Positions 31,901 to 42,821 of a stretch of 64,000 nt of DNA are shown here, piece after piece; position 1 is the first letter of the stretch; the number at the start of each line of letters is the position of its first letter. Where the stretch lies: contig NW_026262690.1 of assembly GCF_021869535.1 (NCBI RefSeq), forward strand, positions 9,473,501 through 9,537,500. Reading direction: 5' to 3'. A program made the position numbers and the translations under genes. Source of the stretch: Mytilus californianus (lineage: Eukaryota; Mollusca; Bivalvia; Mytilida; Mytilidae). The notes below the pieces were generated by a model that ran no database searches, was not told where the DNA came from, and was given only the letters and a program-made list of their open reading frames with translations.

Positions 31901-34813
31901 AAAGATTCAACGGTTCAATGAACAAAGAAAATGATAGTGTGATTTGGGCATGGTGTCACCTGTTCTTTTTAGACATTTGTGTTATTGAGAATTCAAAGCT
32001 GTACACATGATAAAAGGGATAATTTAATGGCATTGCATTTGTCTTTCCAGTTTTACTAAAGTTCATGGAGCAGAATGGTAGAAGAGTTGCTCTTGGTTCA
32101 AGAGAAGATGACATTGTTGTTTTAAATAATATTAGAAATACTGTTTTAGAAGATATGAAATTGAATGAAAGTGTTGTATCAAAAGAGTTCAGTAGGTAGG
32201 TATTTCATAGAGTGACAATAATTATTACAGAAAATTACACTGTTGTGTCTAAAAGAATTCAGTAAGTCTGTATTTCATAGAGGTAAAATGATTATTACAG
32301 AGGGGTGTAGTTTTCAAAACCATTCACATTAAACGAGATTCAAAATATTTTGGATGACAGGAGAGGTTGAATAATCGTGAAATTTCTAGAAACTGTTTTC
32401 ATCATAGGTCTGGTCCATGCGCGCCAGTGTGTCGACAGGATAGATGGGGTATTGGTAGTCACTATAAGTACATGCTCTTTGTAGGGTTAACAGTTTTTGG
32501 GTAATTAAATTAATTGGGAAATTGCTTTATACACACTATGTTAAGAAAATGCAACATTTGAATAATGTTATTATGCCGTAGTGGAGGGTGCATTAAGTGT
32601 TACCCATGTCTGTCCGTCCCAAAATTGGTTTCCGTTCTATAACTTAGTTTGCCTCAACCAAATATTATAAAACTTATACACAATGCATATTACCACAGAT
32701 CAAGTTCGAAATTGGGTGGTATCACTCTTACTGTTCATGAGTTATGCCCCTTTACAGTCGTTTCCGTTCTCTTACTTTTAGTTTGCCTCAACCAAATGTT
32801 TCATAGACTTGTACACAATGCTCATAATCACAAAACGATCTTAACTACGTGAATCCTGCATCTGTATGTGGTAGTTGACTCGTGCATAGTTACAAGTGGG
32901 GGCATCTGTGGCCCATAGACACATTCTCCATTTATTGTATTCTGCTTATGTAGGTATACATTTGTAACTACTTGAAAACAGCTTGACAGAATTTCATAGA
33001 TTCTCCTGCCGGATATGAAGTTCTGCACTGGCTATTTTAATTTTGTTTTGACTTTTCTTTATGGTTTCCAATACCTTATATATAGTAACCTAAAACATGG
33101 ACAGATATTTCTTTTTTTTTGTATTATTTGGAGACAGCAGAGTTACACATATATTAGCACTTTTTTCTGTATTCAAGAATTTTTTTCTCGCTAAGAGCAT
33201 TAATATTTTCCTTTACTATTGTCTATATTTTTGGATCATATTTTCTTTCCATTTTGTTTTAAGGCCAACCAAAAGTGTGAACTACATGTGGTCTATAGCA
33301 ATATAGTGTACAGGTCTGTCTGATAAGGTTCATCAATTCATATTGTTAGGTGATAAGACCTGGACCTATATTCATAATCTGCTTTGTAACTACAAGTAAA
33401 ACAATGTTGCCTGCTTTAGAAGGTTTGAATGAAGTTTTACATGGATCCTGTACACTTCCAAGCATATTTGGTCATAACCATTGTAGAAAAGACATTTTTG
33501 TGTGTTCACTCTTTATAATATTATGAAGTAAAGAATTAGTAGTTAGAAGCATAATTGCAAACAATATTGAAAATGAAAATAATACTTTCAAAAATTTGAG
33601 AGCAGATCTAAAAGAATTTATTTTTAGATGATTTATATGTTTCAGAGTTTAGTGTGGCATTCATTTCACTGAACTAGTATACATTATTGTTTAGGGGCCA
33701 GCTGAAGTCGCCTCCAGGTGTGGGATTTTCTTGCTGCGTTGAAGATCCATTGGTGGCCTTGCGCTGTTTTCTGCTCTTTGGGGGTTGTTGTCTCTTTGAC
33801 ACATTCCCAGTTTCCATTCTCAATTCTATTTAAACATTTCAACATAAATCCTTTCTTAACACAATCATAATCAATAAGATTGGTTATAAAAACTATGTCC
33901 CATAGAGCTTACATAGAAATTTGATTTATTTTATTAATGATTTCAGTTACTGTTTTGCTGAACTAAGTCCAGTTTGTGCCATAGTCGGTGGTGTTATTGG
34001 ACAAGAAATCATAAAGGTAACTCAAAGTATTTTTTAAATAGATGTCAAAACAAAGAATTGTATTAAAGAATTCAGTACTCTAATGGACCTCTACTCCAAT
34101 GAAAATGCCTTGATGATAGACAGTCTGATTTGGTTTGTCCCCTGATGTATGGTATATGGAGGCAAGGTGTCTGTAGGTCATGTTATATCTTTTGAGACAT
34201 ATTCAGGTTCTATATAGTATCATGTGTATGCTTGTACAGCACTTGTTACAAAATATGAACATCAATTTGTCAATAATAAAGTAAATGACATTTTGGGTAT
34301 GTTTTAAACTGCATGTTGCTTACAGAGGTTATATCAGGAATGCAGTGGAAAAGATATATGCATCAATTCTTGAGACAAATTCTCGACGTATCTTGACAGG
34401 CTTCATTGTGACTTTAAAACCATTGCTGTTCTTCACAATTACACTGAAGCCTTTAACATGAAGCTAAACCTCATTTCAAGACAGCCCACAGCAGAGGTTT
34501 GCTAGATGTCTATCATGCAACATATGTATATAGAAGAACACAGCTGTAGGATATTATCAACAAATTATAGACCAAACCGGTAATGAAATCAAACATCTAC
34601 TGTCATGAATTGCCTGTACATACAGGATTGTCATATTGAATTGTAAATGGTCAAAAAAGAACATACATTCTGAATATTTTGAGCAGAATATTACCACATT
34701 ACAGAATTATCAAAATCTCATTGCAGGCTGTATCACAGAGAGATTCACCACATAATAACTTCTTTTTCTACAATGGTGTGAATGGAGAAGGACTAGTGGA
34801 TAAGATTGGTTAA
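19895..34813 (+). CDS. SAE1: SUMO-activating enzyme subunit 1 (SAE1/Aos1), nine exons, complete
   Basis: Exons: 19895-19980, 23757-23868, 26368-26427, 27869-28125, 29233-29335, 30758-30863, 32051-32195, 33947-34016, 34727-34813. All have AG/GT borders, and the phases join to 1026 bases: 341 residues plus stop, close to the ~346 of human SAE1. The protein is the non-catalytic half of the SAE1-UBA2 E1 that adenylates SUMO in the nucleus. Exon 1 carries ITEDEAALYDRQIRLWG with the conserved arginine region. Exon 2 carries the Rossmann motif (IGLRGLGAEIAKNIVLAG). Exon 4 carries LERTQQLNPMV and KFFAGDVFGYYGY. Exon 5 is short, charged and NLS-like (PSPKKAKVK). Exon 8 carries YCFAELSPVCAIVGG. The C-terminus has HNNFFFYNGVNGEG. 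No catalytic Cys domain is present, as expected of this subunit. Introns are long and rich in MITEs. For exon 7 the donor at 32196 was chosen over 32200 because it restores frame into exon 8. Confidence 0.96.
20035..20187. mobile_element. 153-bp foldback MITE in SAE1 intron 1
   Basis: The left end 'caggggtttgttacaattt' and the right end are inverted copies, and 'gggtttactatcca' recurs inverted and then as a direct duplicate. The seven bases GCCACAG flank it (20028-20034 and 20188-20194). It lies only ~55 bp after the exon 1 donor. The element can form a strong hairpin in the pre-mRNA. Confidence 0.7.
20873..21495. mobile_element. 623-bp foldback element, near-perfect palindrome, 9-bp target duplication
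   Basis: Almost the whole element is two inverted arms of ~300 bp that begin TAGACCAAATTCTTC and TAGACCGAATTCTTC, separated by a few tens of bases near 21170-21200. GGATTCTGG occurs directly outside both ends (20864-20872 and 21496-21504). Runs of T (left arm) and A (right arm) differ in length. ORFs in it are shadows. It lies in SAE1 intron 1 and would give a long double-stranded hairpin in the transcript. Confidence 0.88.
21890..22795. repeat. Dispersed bivalve repeat ending in 'gattcaggctcttgagagcct'-type hairpin
   Basis: The segment contains 'catggcagccatggctaaaa', 'agaacatagg.ataaaatgca' and an internal second half restarting at 'cttctcctttgaaactgctg'. It ends at the palindromic GGCTCTTGAGAGCC (~22757-22770). 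The same family is at 36540-37340 and, reversed, at 45110-45300. It is intronic in SAE1. Confidence 0.6.
23360..23560. repeat. Copy of the 'gatgtgatatgattcccaatga' dispersed repeat
   Basis: It matches the 46434-46700 copy over 'atgagacaactatccaccag' and 'aaaacccatactgcatag'. It lies ~200 bp upstream of SAE1 exon 2. Confidence 0.6.
25502..26198. mobile_element. TTAA-flanked MITE, piggyBac-like (copy 1)
   Basis: The ends are AGGGGCATTAGCT and its exact complement AGCTAATGCCCCT, and TTAA lies directly outside both (25498-25501 and 26199-26202). TTAA target duplication is the hallmark of piggyBac transposition. A second copy is at 35681-36507. No transposase is encoded. The element lies in SAE1 intron 2. 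Confidence 0.85.
27205..27590 (+). repeat. Dispersed bivalve repeat beginning 'tatgcccccaccgtagcgg' (copy 1)
   Basis: It shares 'ggcattaagtgtt', 'ttagtttgcctcaaccaaat', 'gaaattgggtgg' and 'ggcccatagacacattctcc' with 32573-32945 in the same orientation. A longer reversed relative is at 45510-46115. It lies in SAE1 intron 3, just before exon 4. Confidence 0.75.
31605..31990. repeat. Dispersed repeat with 'gttcactgaacatgg' motif
   Basis: Phrases such as 'aaattacggttttta', 'ggttcactgaacatgg' and 'ggtcaaagtagttta' recur within the segment. Related text is at 26530-26990, also in an SAE1 intron. Confidence 0.5.
32573..32945 (+). repeat. Dispersed bivalve repeat beginning 'tatgccgtagtggaggg' (copy 2)
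   Basis: Same family and orientation as 27205-27590. It lies in SAE1 intron 7. Confidence 0.75.
33690..33835. repeat. Short dispersed repeat, 'ttgttgtctctttgacacat' family
   Basis: The segment from 'ggggccagctgaagtcgcc' to 'ccatttctcaat'-like text is a block I recognise as highly repeated in mussel genomes. It ends ~110 bp upstream of SAE1 exon 8. Confidence 0.5.
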
Positions 34814-35022
34814 AGATTGTTTTAACCTCCAATTTGGTTAGAGACTATTTTGTCCTACAGTTTGGTTAAAAACTATTTTGACCTGTAGTGAAGGAATTGT
34901 TCCTGGCAGGAATCAGTATCAAGTCAGCAGCTATGCTCGTTTTGATGAATAACATATGAAAAGTGCTGAAGAGTTGCAAAATTTACATATGTATTAATGA
35001 AATGTCACGATGTAAAGGAAGA

Positions 35023-35028
35023 AATAAA
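35023..35028 (+). terminator. SAE1 polyadenylation signal
   Basis: AATAAA lies ~210 bp after the SAE1 stop codon, the first such hexamer downstream, followed by 'atttcagttgtatttttgtc'. The 3' UTR between them is not repetitive. Confidence 0.6.
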
Positions 35029-35680
35029 TGTTACTATTTCAGTTGTATTTTTGTCTCGACTTCGACACATAGAGAAATTAATCCAACTGTGACATTCACT
35101 TTTTGTATAAAGCCTTATTAGACCTTGATTCTTCAGATCTTGTATAGATTTTGTAGATGCTTTATGTTCTGAAGTTAACAATTGTCATATGCCCATCGTC
35201 TTTGAGCTACTTCTACTACAATGCGACTACCATCAAAAAATTATTCTGGTATTTACATGGTTCAGCTGCTACTCAACACATGAATAACTTGCCTAGTTTG
35301 AGTAATAACTATTTGGTATGAGAGATCCTTGCAAGGTTTTTTGTCCATCAGACATGGTTCAAATGACCATGACCTCATTTCATGGATTAGTGGTCAAGGT
35401 TGTTCATATCTCGGATATATTCTTTTATCTTTGGCGTATCATAGACATAGGAAAAACGTTAGGTGTAAAGAATAAAATTGTCGCATGGGAACGCACAAAA
35501 GGAAAAATTTAAGAAAATTTCCATATTTTCGCAAACATTTTCCCTGAACAGTTAAGCTGTGTTTGAGCAAGTTACTGTGTGTGCAAAAACTTTCAAGATT
35601 TTTTTAATGTCTGTGATAAAAACATGCGAACATGAAAGAAAAATTTTAAAGGCATAGCTGAACTCTATGATATGTATTAA

Positions 35681-36507
35681 ATGAGCATTAGCTATGAGAT
35701 AAAAAAAAAAATTAAAATATGATTTTTTTTTTGTTCAATCATTAGTGAAATAATAATTCGCTTTTAGCAGCAAGTTTGGTTCAATTTTGTCAATATAAGC
35801 TAAGAAACATGGCTGATAAATTATTCACTTGCAAGTGAATTATTCGACCTCATTTAAACCATATTCATGTGACCTTCTTTTTAACCCCTTAGCTAGAGAT
35901 GGGTTATGCATGAACTAGATGAGCTATTAAAAGGAAAAGAACGTCAACATTGAAAGTGAAACAAGGGTTAACTATTAGGTTGACTGATTCAATCAACAAA
36001 AACTAATTATTATACCAGTAAAAACAATGATTATCATATTTATTTAACCTATAATATGAAATCAAACAGACCTAGAAAAATCCAATTTCATGTGTTTGCT
36101 ATCTATTTATATCTATATCAGGTTATATGACCGTCGGCAGTCTTCGGAGGTCACCTCGATGGTTAATTAGATGGCGTCTAGACTAAAAACAATGATTAAC
36201 ATATTTGTTTAACCTATAATATGAAATCAAACAAGACATAGAAAAATCCAATTTTATGTGTTCGCTATCTATTTATATCTACATCAGGTTATATGATGGT
36301 CTGCAGTCATCGGAGGTCACCTCGATGGTTAATTAGATGGCGTTGAATAGAATACACATGAAATGCAGATACAAATTATTATGGAGTGCATGCATTGTTA
36401 ATTGTTCATTTTAGACTTTTTGTAATTTTGATAATTTTAGTAGGTTATAATCAAATATGAGAATTTGAGTGGAATCGGTGAACATGAATTTGACAGCTAA
36501 TGCCCCT
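35681..36507. mobile_element. TTAA-flanked MITE, piggyBac-like (copy 2, with internal duplication)
   Basis: Same family and orientation as 25502-26198. TTAA is intact on the left (35677-35680) and reads TCAA on the right. An internal ~165-bp stretch ('aacctataatatgaaatcaa' to 'gatggttaattagatggcgt') is present twice in tandem, which explains the extra length. Confidence 0.8.
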
Positions 36508-36539
36508 TCAATACATTTTCATTTGCTTTAAACAAACCT

Positions 36540-37340
36540 TTTTCTACTTTCTAATTAATCCTTGTTACAACTGTATGTCCGAACTCAGATTAGCCAATTA
36601 TCCTTCATATGGTATTTAGTATAAAGTTTGTTTTTTGTTCTTGCAAATTGACCATCATGGCTGCCATGGACAAAAAATAGAACATAGGGTATAATGTATT
36701 AATTGTCAATTGTTAATTGAAAACCATAATAATCTGACTTGTCAGAGTTATTTCACAAGTTACATTTTTTGACAAATTTTCCTGCTTTTGCCTATCTCAA
36801 AAACAGTACTAGATATATGATAGCAAACCAAGACCTTCAAAAAATGCCAAAATGACTTAAACTATCACAGGTGCTAGGTTGTTTTTTTTTCCCTTTTCTC
36901 GTATTGATTTGAAAACCATATAAATAGAACAGAAACTTATAGCTTAGACCTTAAATAAACAATACAAGATCTATAAAAATGAAGTTATTGTCCTGAAATT
37001 AAGATATTTTGAGGTTTTGCTTATCATCTTGAACTGTATAATTGAGACAGAAACTACACAGCAAAGCAAGATCGACAAAAATGTCAATATGACTGAAACT
37101 ACAATTGCTTTCCTTCTAGGATCAATTTCTCTTTAACAATGGTTCGACAATTTTTTCCATTTTGGCTTTATATTTATTATTTTGAATACAATAATTGATA
37201 AACTGTAAACAGCAAAAGTTATCAGTAATACAAGATCTACAAAAGACCAACAACTAATTTCTAATAGGAGTTATTGACCTTATAGTCATGGGTCTTCCTC
37301 CATATTGGATCATATTGGATTGTACAATAGCAAAAAATAA
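36540..37340. repeat. Dispersed repeat, same family as 21890-22795
   Basis: It shares 'catggctgccatgg', 'agaacatagggtataatg' and 'aactgtaaacagcaaaa' phrases with 21890-22795. No gene is seen. Confidence 0.5.
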
Positions 37341-37689
37341 TCGATAAATTTACCTTTTTTGTTTTGTAGTATGATAAGAGTGACTCCAATTTTTTTTTCC
37401 CTGAAAGCTCATACAGACATTCAAACTAATTTTTCAAAAGTTCAAAAAGTCATAGCAAAATTGTTTCAATAAATAGTTATTTGCATCAAAGGTACATACT
37501 TTGGTATTCTCTACATGAAAAGGTTGGTGATTCTCTCCAGGTACTCTTTGCTCCCTCCACCAATAAAAACTGATCCCCATGATATAGCAAAATGCAATGA
37601 AAGTGGTGTTCAACACCAACAATCAATCAACCAATTTCTTCTTTTGCCTTAATTTTAAATATCATAGTTTATTGGTCTGTTTGGTTTTT

Positions 37690-38335
37690 GTGGTTTTGTC
37701 AGTTCATTATTACTATAGGCAATATGGCAACTATATTTGGTGTATGAACTGATTGTAAGGTGTACATGACTTTTTGCAGGTTTTACCTGATTTTGACCTT
37801 TTTTTTCATGGTTCATTGGTCACTTAAATTTTTAAGGTTATGTCTATTTCTCAGAAATTATAAGCAATTAGTAAGCTATATTTTGGTATGTGTAATGATT
37901 GCATGGTGTACATGCTAGCAGTGTCATCAGACCGTAACCTCAATTTTATGGTTCATTGGTCAATGTTCAATTTTTGTCTCCCCTTGATGGTGTCAATAAT
38001 TGTTTAACTTTGTGATTAGGTTAGTTTTAGTGGAACCACTTATGGTAAGTCAATGATATTTGGTATGCAGTTGTATCAGCATTGGCACATTTCATTTCCA
38101 TAAAGATTATTTGGCCCCACTCCTTCAGTCATGGTCTGTTGACTATAAAACTTGCACATGTTTACATGTTAAAAGTGTGTGATTAGGTCAGTTTAAGGGG
38201 AACCACTTATGATGTGTCAATGATTTTTGGTATGCAGTTGTATTATCATTGGCATATCTTTTTTCCACAGAAGTTGGCCCTATACCTTCAGTCATGGTTT
38301 ATTTACTTTGAATATTTTGCATAATTTGCATTTCA
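37690..38335 (-). repeat. Reversed copies of two decayed tandem families
   Basis: 37690-37980 resembles the reverse of 42120-42560 ('tggttcattggtca'). 37981-38330 is two reversed units of the 5200-7395 array ('accacttat...gtcaatgat', 'ttggtatgcagttgtat'). Confidence 0.6.
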
Positions 38336-39851
38336 AAGTATTGCTATTTTATTTTCAACATTTTCATTTTTCTATCCAATAACATACAGGCAAGACATAC
38401 CGTATAGCTTTTTTTTTTATGCGGGGTGTAAATTTTCGATTGTTTTCGCGGATAGAACAAAATCGCCAAAATAAATTTCGCCAATTTAAAAGTGCACGTG
38501 CAAAGTTATTGATAAAAGTTTGGAATCCGCCAAAATAATAAATGCCAAAACATTTTGTATACCTTAATCAATGAAAATCGAGAAATTTTACACCCATGAA
38601 AATAAGCCGCTATATGGTATATCTGTGTAAACGATTTATCCTAATTAGGCCCTTTTCTCAAATGATTTAAGCAATAGGCCCACTATTTATGATTGATGAT
38701 ATGATTGTAAGGTGTACATGTCTGTCTGGGCTCTGACATACCTAACCTTTACCTCATTTCCATGATTAATGGCTCTGACAGGCCTTGACCTTTACCTCAT
38801 TTCCATGAATAATGGTTCTGATGGGACCTGACTTTTACCTCATTTCCATAAATATTGTTAAGTTAATGATACTTGTAATAAAACCTTATATTACAAACTT
38901 TCAACATAAGTTCAATAACAATAAGTTAAGCAGGCGAGACATTTCAGTAGTGCACTCTTGTCTCTCTACTCATACAAGAATGGTTTTTCCATATATGAGC
39001 TTTCAAAATCTGACAGTTTTGCACATCATTAAGGTGTGAAAAAAGCTGTGACTCATACTTTTATTTTATTTTTGAAGAATAAGCATGATAAAAACTAAAT
39101 GTATTAAAAACTCTATTATTTTAAAATTAAGACCCTATATATAGAACAAACACTATTGGAAAAAACACATGTATTTTTTAAAAACAGTATATCTTTCCAC
39201 TTCTCCTCAGCATTTTGTCTGAAAAATTAAAAAAAATATGTAATAAAAGTTATCATCTAAGTATATACGTAATAGTTCTATATAAGAGGCAATAGACGAT
39301 TTTCAAATTCATGCATTTCCCTGTATATCTCCTATCTGACAATGCTTATGTTATTATGTCACCGTGTGAACTGATTGTTAAATGACATCCTTTATGCAAA
39401 TTTACCCCGGGTCAACCAGTGTAAGGCATTCATAAAAAATCATTTTGAGATATGTCTATAGATGTTATATGTCAAAACCAAAGAGAACCTTTTAACTCAG
39501 GCCATTTTGATATTGTGAAAAGTATGAGGCATTTAGGTTGAAGGCCTTAAAGCAATTAATAAGGTGAAGAACAGTAAGGAAAGTGTTGTAATTCCATAAA
39601 GGCATAGTTCTTTAAAAAATTATTTCTTTTTCCCTAAGGTATGAACACAGTTTGTCTTTGAGCAAAAGGATGCAGTGGGTGTGTTAAAATGCTTGAGGTG
39701 TATGCTCATTACCTGTACATGCTTAGGTATTGAAATTTAGGTATTGAAATTTATGAGAACATATATTATGGTAATACTACGTCTATACAGACTCCCTTCT
39801 GGAAGTTTTAGTTACTCACTTCTTAGTTGAGTGTTAACTCCCTTTGATATG
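38336..39851. other. Convergent intergenic region, no gene recognised
   Basis: AT-rich sequence with a few repeat phrases ('acctcatttccatga' three times near 38750-38850). A minus-strand splice-acceptor-like site lies near 39225 but no coding exon could be established. Confidence 0.4.
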
Positions 39852-40757
39852 TTTATGTCTGATGTTGATCTAGATCTATTGTGTTGTCAAATAGAGGGTT
39901 TATGTCTGATGTTGATCTAGATCTATTGTGTTGTCAATAATGAGAGTTTATGTCTGATGTTGATCTAGATCTATTGTGTTGTCAATAAGAGGGTTTATGT
40001 CTGATGTTGATCTAGATCTATTGTGTTGTCCATAATGAGAGTTTATGTCTGATGTTGATCTAGATCTATTGTGTTGTCAATAAGAGGGTTTATGTCTGAT
40101 GTTGATCTAGATCTATTGTGTTGTCAATAATGAGAGTTTATGTCTGATGTTGATCTAGATCTATTGTGTTGTCAATAAGAGGGTTTATGTCTGATGTTGA
40201 TCTAGATCTATTGTGTTGTCAATAATGAGAGTTTATGTCTGATGTTGATCTAGATCTATTGTGTTGTCAATAAGAGGGTTTATGTCTGATGTTGATCTAG
40301 ATCTATTGTGTTGTCAATAATGAGGGTTCATGTCTGATGTTGATCTAGATCTATTGTGTTGTCAATAATGAGAGTTTATGTCTGATGTTGATCTAGATCT
40401 ATTGTGTTGTCAATAAGAGGGTTTATGTCTGATGTTGATCTAGATCTATTGTGTTGTCAATAATGAGAGTTTATGTCTGATGTTGATCTAGATCTATTGT
40501 GTTGTCAATAAGAGGGTTTATGTCTGATGTTGATCTAGATCTATTGTGTTGTCAATAATGAGGGTTCATGTCTGATGTTGATCTAGATCTATTGTGTTGT
40601 CAATAATAGGTTTATATCTGATGTTGATCTAGATCTATTATGTTGTCAATAATAGGTTTATGTCTGATAATGATCTAGATCTATTGTGTTGTCAATAAGA
40701 GGGTTTATGTCTGATGTTGATCTAGATCTATTGTGTTGTCAATAATGAGGGTTTATG
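39852..40757. repeat. Minisatellite, 47/48-bp unit, about 19 copies
   Basis: The unit contains 'gatgttgatctagatctatt' and 'gtgttgtcaataa'. Units alternate between endings 'aagaggg' (47 bp) and 'aatgagag' (48 bp) through most of the array, giving a ~95-bp higher-order period. Every unit carries the palindrome GATCTAGATC except one variant reading 'gataatgatct'. Confidence 0.95.
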
Positions 40758-41097
40758 GCTTGGTATCATTGCCAAAGGACTATCAAATAGCTTGTGATTG
40801 GTTCTGGTTTAAACAATACATTTTGTTTGTAAAATTACCAGTTTATGAATTATGTAATTGAACTAAAAGTTTCTTTTAAAAGGTTTTTAATGTTAGATTG
40901 TTCTCAAAATTGTTTATTTTTTTTTGCATCCCAAATTTTTCCAGCATATTTGATGATGATTTTTATTGTGCTCATAGAATTCTGTATCATACACTTTTTT
41001 CACAGACATTCCAGCAACTACCAACAACAAAGTCTGTTTCCTTAAAATATTATTTCTCCTGTTCAACAAAATAGTTTTTAATATAGTCTTATCTTAC

Positions 41098-41133
41098 CCT
41101 ATAATTATCTTGCAATGCATGGTTATTTAAGTT
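41098..41133 (-). CDS. Possible small cytoplasmic-tail exon of the cadherin gene
   Basis: 36 bases with a strong acceptor (CTTTTTCAG) and donor (GTAAGA) on the minus strand, reading NLNNHALQDNYR in phase 0. The transmembrane exon ends in phase 1, so at least one more exon would have to lie between them, and I could not find it. Weak candidate. Confidence 0.2.
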
Positions 41134-42119
41134 CTGAAAAAGAAAATATTATCAGTATGTACAAAATAATATATTAATTATATTTTATACTTAATAAATG
41201 TTAACAAATATATATAAAACATACTTTGTTACATATCCAAGCCAAATTAAATTGTTTTTCATCAGTTTAAGATTTGAAGTGATATTAATATACAATGTAT
41301 TAGGTTAAAATTTACAACTATCAAAAATGTGACAGATTAACATATCTTCAGCACAAAAATGAAATGAAGGAAATGTCAAACTGATCTCTAACAAATAATC
41401 CACAGCAATTACATCAAACAACAAATATACTGTCATTATAAAATAGAAAAAAATGTCTATATAGATATAAAATCAAACTGAATTCACACCTGGCCTGCTT
41501 TGCAGCAAAACAGCTATCTAATGAACTATGTGATATTTTGTGAATGTATACATTGAAAATGATATTTGAGGTAAATGTCTGACTTAAACACCAACCTTAC
41601 AAAATAAATAACCATAAGACATATCGAAAATAACATACAGTCTACATGTACTTCATTTACCAAGTTATTTGTAAGAGAAAAATTTTGATCAGAAAACTGA
41701 TCGTCATACAATAATTATTTTTACAAGAGTATTCTAGCAAGATCAAGATATCAGAAAATCAAGGAAATATTTTCGTTTAAGTTTTTTTGCAAATGTTGAG
41801 AAATTCATCTGTCAAAACTTGTAACACAAGGCTAGATTCGCTTACTTTAGGTCGAAAAATTACAACAGCAAAATGTTATTGTAATAAATTAACCAGATTT
41901 CATTGCAGAAAAATTAAAAGTTAAAAAAACTGCCAAAAACCATGAACCATGGCAGGAAAGACGAAATCTTACAAGAGTGTACATACTGAAATGTCTCACC
42001 TGCTTTAATGAAAATTGATTTTATCTTGAAAGTCCTAAAGATAAAGGTTTAACTTCAAGTATCACATAGACTTAACCTTTTTAAAGATCCATGACAATGA
42101 AGTCAAGGTCAGATAAAGA

Positions 42120-42560
42120 CGGTCAGACAGACATATACACCTTACAATTATTCCATACACCAAATATAGTTGACCCATTGCTTATGGTAATTGAAAAACA
42201 GATCAAAACACAACAGCTTAACATTGACCAATTCAATGAACCATGAAATGAGGTCAAGATCAGATGATACCAGCCAGACAGACAAGTAAACCTAACAATC
42301 ATTCCATACACCAAATATAGTTGACCTATTGGTATTAGTATTTGAAAAACAGACCAAAACACAACAACTTAACATTGACCAATGAACCATAAAAATAAGG
42401 TCATGGTCAGATGATACCGGCTAGACAGTCATGTACACCTTACAATCATTCCATACACCAAACATAGTTGACCTATTGCTTATAGTACTTGAAAAACAGA
42501 CAAAAACACAAAAACTTAACATTCACCAATGAACCATGAAAATGAGGTCAAGGACAGATG
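42120..42560. repeat. Tandem repeat, ~145-bp unit, about three copies
   Basis: The units share 'ttccatacaccaaatatagt', 'gaaaaacaga.caaaacacaa' and 'gaccaatgaaccat'. ORFs across it are shadows. Confidence 0.8.
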
Positions 42561-42749
42561 AAACCCGTCAGACTGACATGTACCATTGTACCACATGCAA
42601 CACTTGTCGCAGGCGAGACAAAAACCAGGTACTTGGCAGGGGGCAAAAAACCTGTTTTGTATTAAACACCTTAAATATCCATCAACTGAACCAGGTTCAA
42701 TGACAGGAGGGAAAAAGAAATGTTTACCTGTGTTATAACACATCATTAC

Positions 42750-42821
42750 CTGAATCTGTTTTCTTCTTTTTTACTATCACTATTATAATACCTATAATTA
42801 TTATCAACACTACAGCTCCAC
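42750..42821 (-). CDS. Cadherin exon 17: transmembrane helix and stop-transfer
   Basis: 72 bases, phase 1 in and out. It reads GAVVLIIIIGIIIVIV followed by KKKKTDS, a membrane helix with a basic cytoplasmic anchor. The upstream exon supplies GGLSGAVIGGGI, so the helix is split by an intron. Reading past the donor gives a stop after eight residues (TDSGNDVL), so intron retention would produce a very short tail. Confidence 0.88.

Noticed and set aside
39852-40757. CRISPR array
   Set aside because: Regular ~47-bp repeats but no unique spacers: the whole unit is repeated, and the context is a eukaryotic genome.
42516-42746. 76-codon minus ORF 'MMCYNTGKHFFFPPVIEPGSV...' as the cadherin cytoplasmic exon
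   Set aside because: It begins only a few bases after the exon 17 donor, lacks an acceptor in a fitting phase, and runs into the tandem repeat at 42120-42560.
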